6,484 nucleotides of DNA from Chlorobiota bacterium. Lineage in GTDB: Bacteria > Bacteroidota > Bacteroidia > Bacteroidales > JAADGE01. The notes under the pieces are model-generated. The model had not been told where the DNA came from, did not search any database, and was given only the letters and a program-made list of their open reading frames with translations. The DNA lies in assembly GCA_013153575.1 (NCBI GenBank), contig JAADEE010000307.1, positions 1-6,484 of the forward strand, read 5' to 3'. A program made the position numbers and the translations under genes. Positions 6,360-6,484 of this stretch are shown one piece after another (the first letter of the stretch is position 1; every line of letters begins with the position of its first letter).

Positions 6360-6405
6360 GCATTTTAAGGTTTTAAATTTAATAACTTTCCTTTAAGCAA
6401 AAAAA

Positions 6406-6437
6406 TTTGTTTTATAAACCTAATGTTTACATTTTTG
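6406..6437 (+). promoter_or_regulatory. Candidate Bacteroidetes-type promoter for the gene at the right edge
   Basis: TTTG (6406-6409) followed after 20 bp by CATTTTTG (6430-6437) resembles the Bacteroidetes pattern of a -33 TTTG and a -7 TAnnTTTG, with seven of eight bases matching in the second box. It lies 24 bp before the ATG at 6462, leaving a leader of roughly 15-20 nt. It is inferred from pattern only. Confidence 0.4.
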
Positions 6438-6461
6438 AAAAATAAACAAATTAACAAAAAA

Positions 6462-6484
6462 ATGACAGGAAAATTAGTGGTATT
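6462..6484 (+). CDS. 5' end of a divergent gene, possibly guanylate kinase
   Basis: An ATG after a run of seven A residues (6456-6462, the last being the A of the ATG) opens a frame that stays open to the window edge and reads MTGKLVV plus a TT that would give Phe or Leu. Guanylate kinases of Bacteroidetes commonly start with an MxGKL(I/V)(I/V)F stretch just before the P-loop, so gmk is the leading guess. Seven residues cannot establish this, and other short beta-strand starts, such as RsmI-type methyltransferases, are possible. The gene is divergent from the TPM-domain gene and has a plausible promoter of its own. Confidence 0.45.

Noticed and set aside
6374..6401. Possible minus-strand promoter for the TPM-led operon: CAAA at 6398-6401 (TTTG on the minus strand) and TAAATTTA at 6374-6381.
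   Set aside because: The spacer is only 16 bp, shorter than the roughly 19-21 bp typical of the Bacteroidetes pattern, and the -7 box has a mismatch. A promoter must lie nearby, but I cannot place it.

Overview
The window is very AT-rich. It uses standard TAA/TAG stops, has no convincing Shine-Dalgarno sequences but A-rich stretches before its start codons, and contains promoter-like boxes of the TAnnTTTG type. With the protein content, this points to a chromosomal segment of a Bacteroidota (Bacteroidetes) bacterium, probably an anaerobe or facultative anaerobe. That assignment is inference; there is no rRNA or other marker here. I see no mobile element, tRNA, rRNA or CRISPR array.

Left block (about 1-1560, + strand): a thioredoxin-fold protein with an unusual active site (112-453) is followed by a flavoprotein of the thioredoxin reductase family (577-1500). 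They are separated by a 123-bp gap holding a 70-nt imperfect hairpin. The reductase keeps its FAD motif and its CATC redox pair but lacks the arginines that normally bind the NADPH phosphate. The thioredoxin lacks the WCGPC motif. The two look like a dedicated, non-classical redox couple. A rho-independent terminator (1516-1560) closes the block and may also serve the converging operon.

Right block (1604-6339, - strand, transcribed right to left): four genes with short gaps of 37, 23 and 41 bp form a probable operon. In transcription order they are a TPM-domain membrane protein (6339-5716), a Tim44-like protein with two zinc ribbons (5678-4173), a 34-residue single-pass membrane protein (4149-4045), and a membrane-anchored penicillin-acylase-family Ntn hydrolase (4003-1604). 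The predicted topology puts the TPM and Tim44/zinc-ribbon domains in the cytoplasm and the acylase in the periplasm, so this reads as an inner-membrane/envelope operon of unknown purpose.

Right edge (6340-6484): an intergenic region leads to the first seven codons of a divergent + strand gene (MTGKLVV...). Its start resembles that of Bacteroidetes guanylate kinases, but too little is present to be sure.

The best candidates for something undescribed are the atypical Trx/TrxR couple and the Tim44-zinc ribbon/TPM/small membrane protein/acylase operon. No gene-free stretch exceeds 300 bp.
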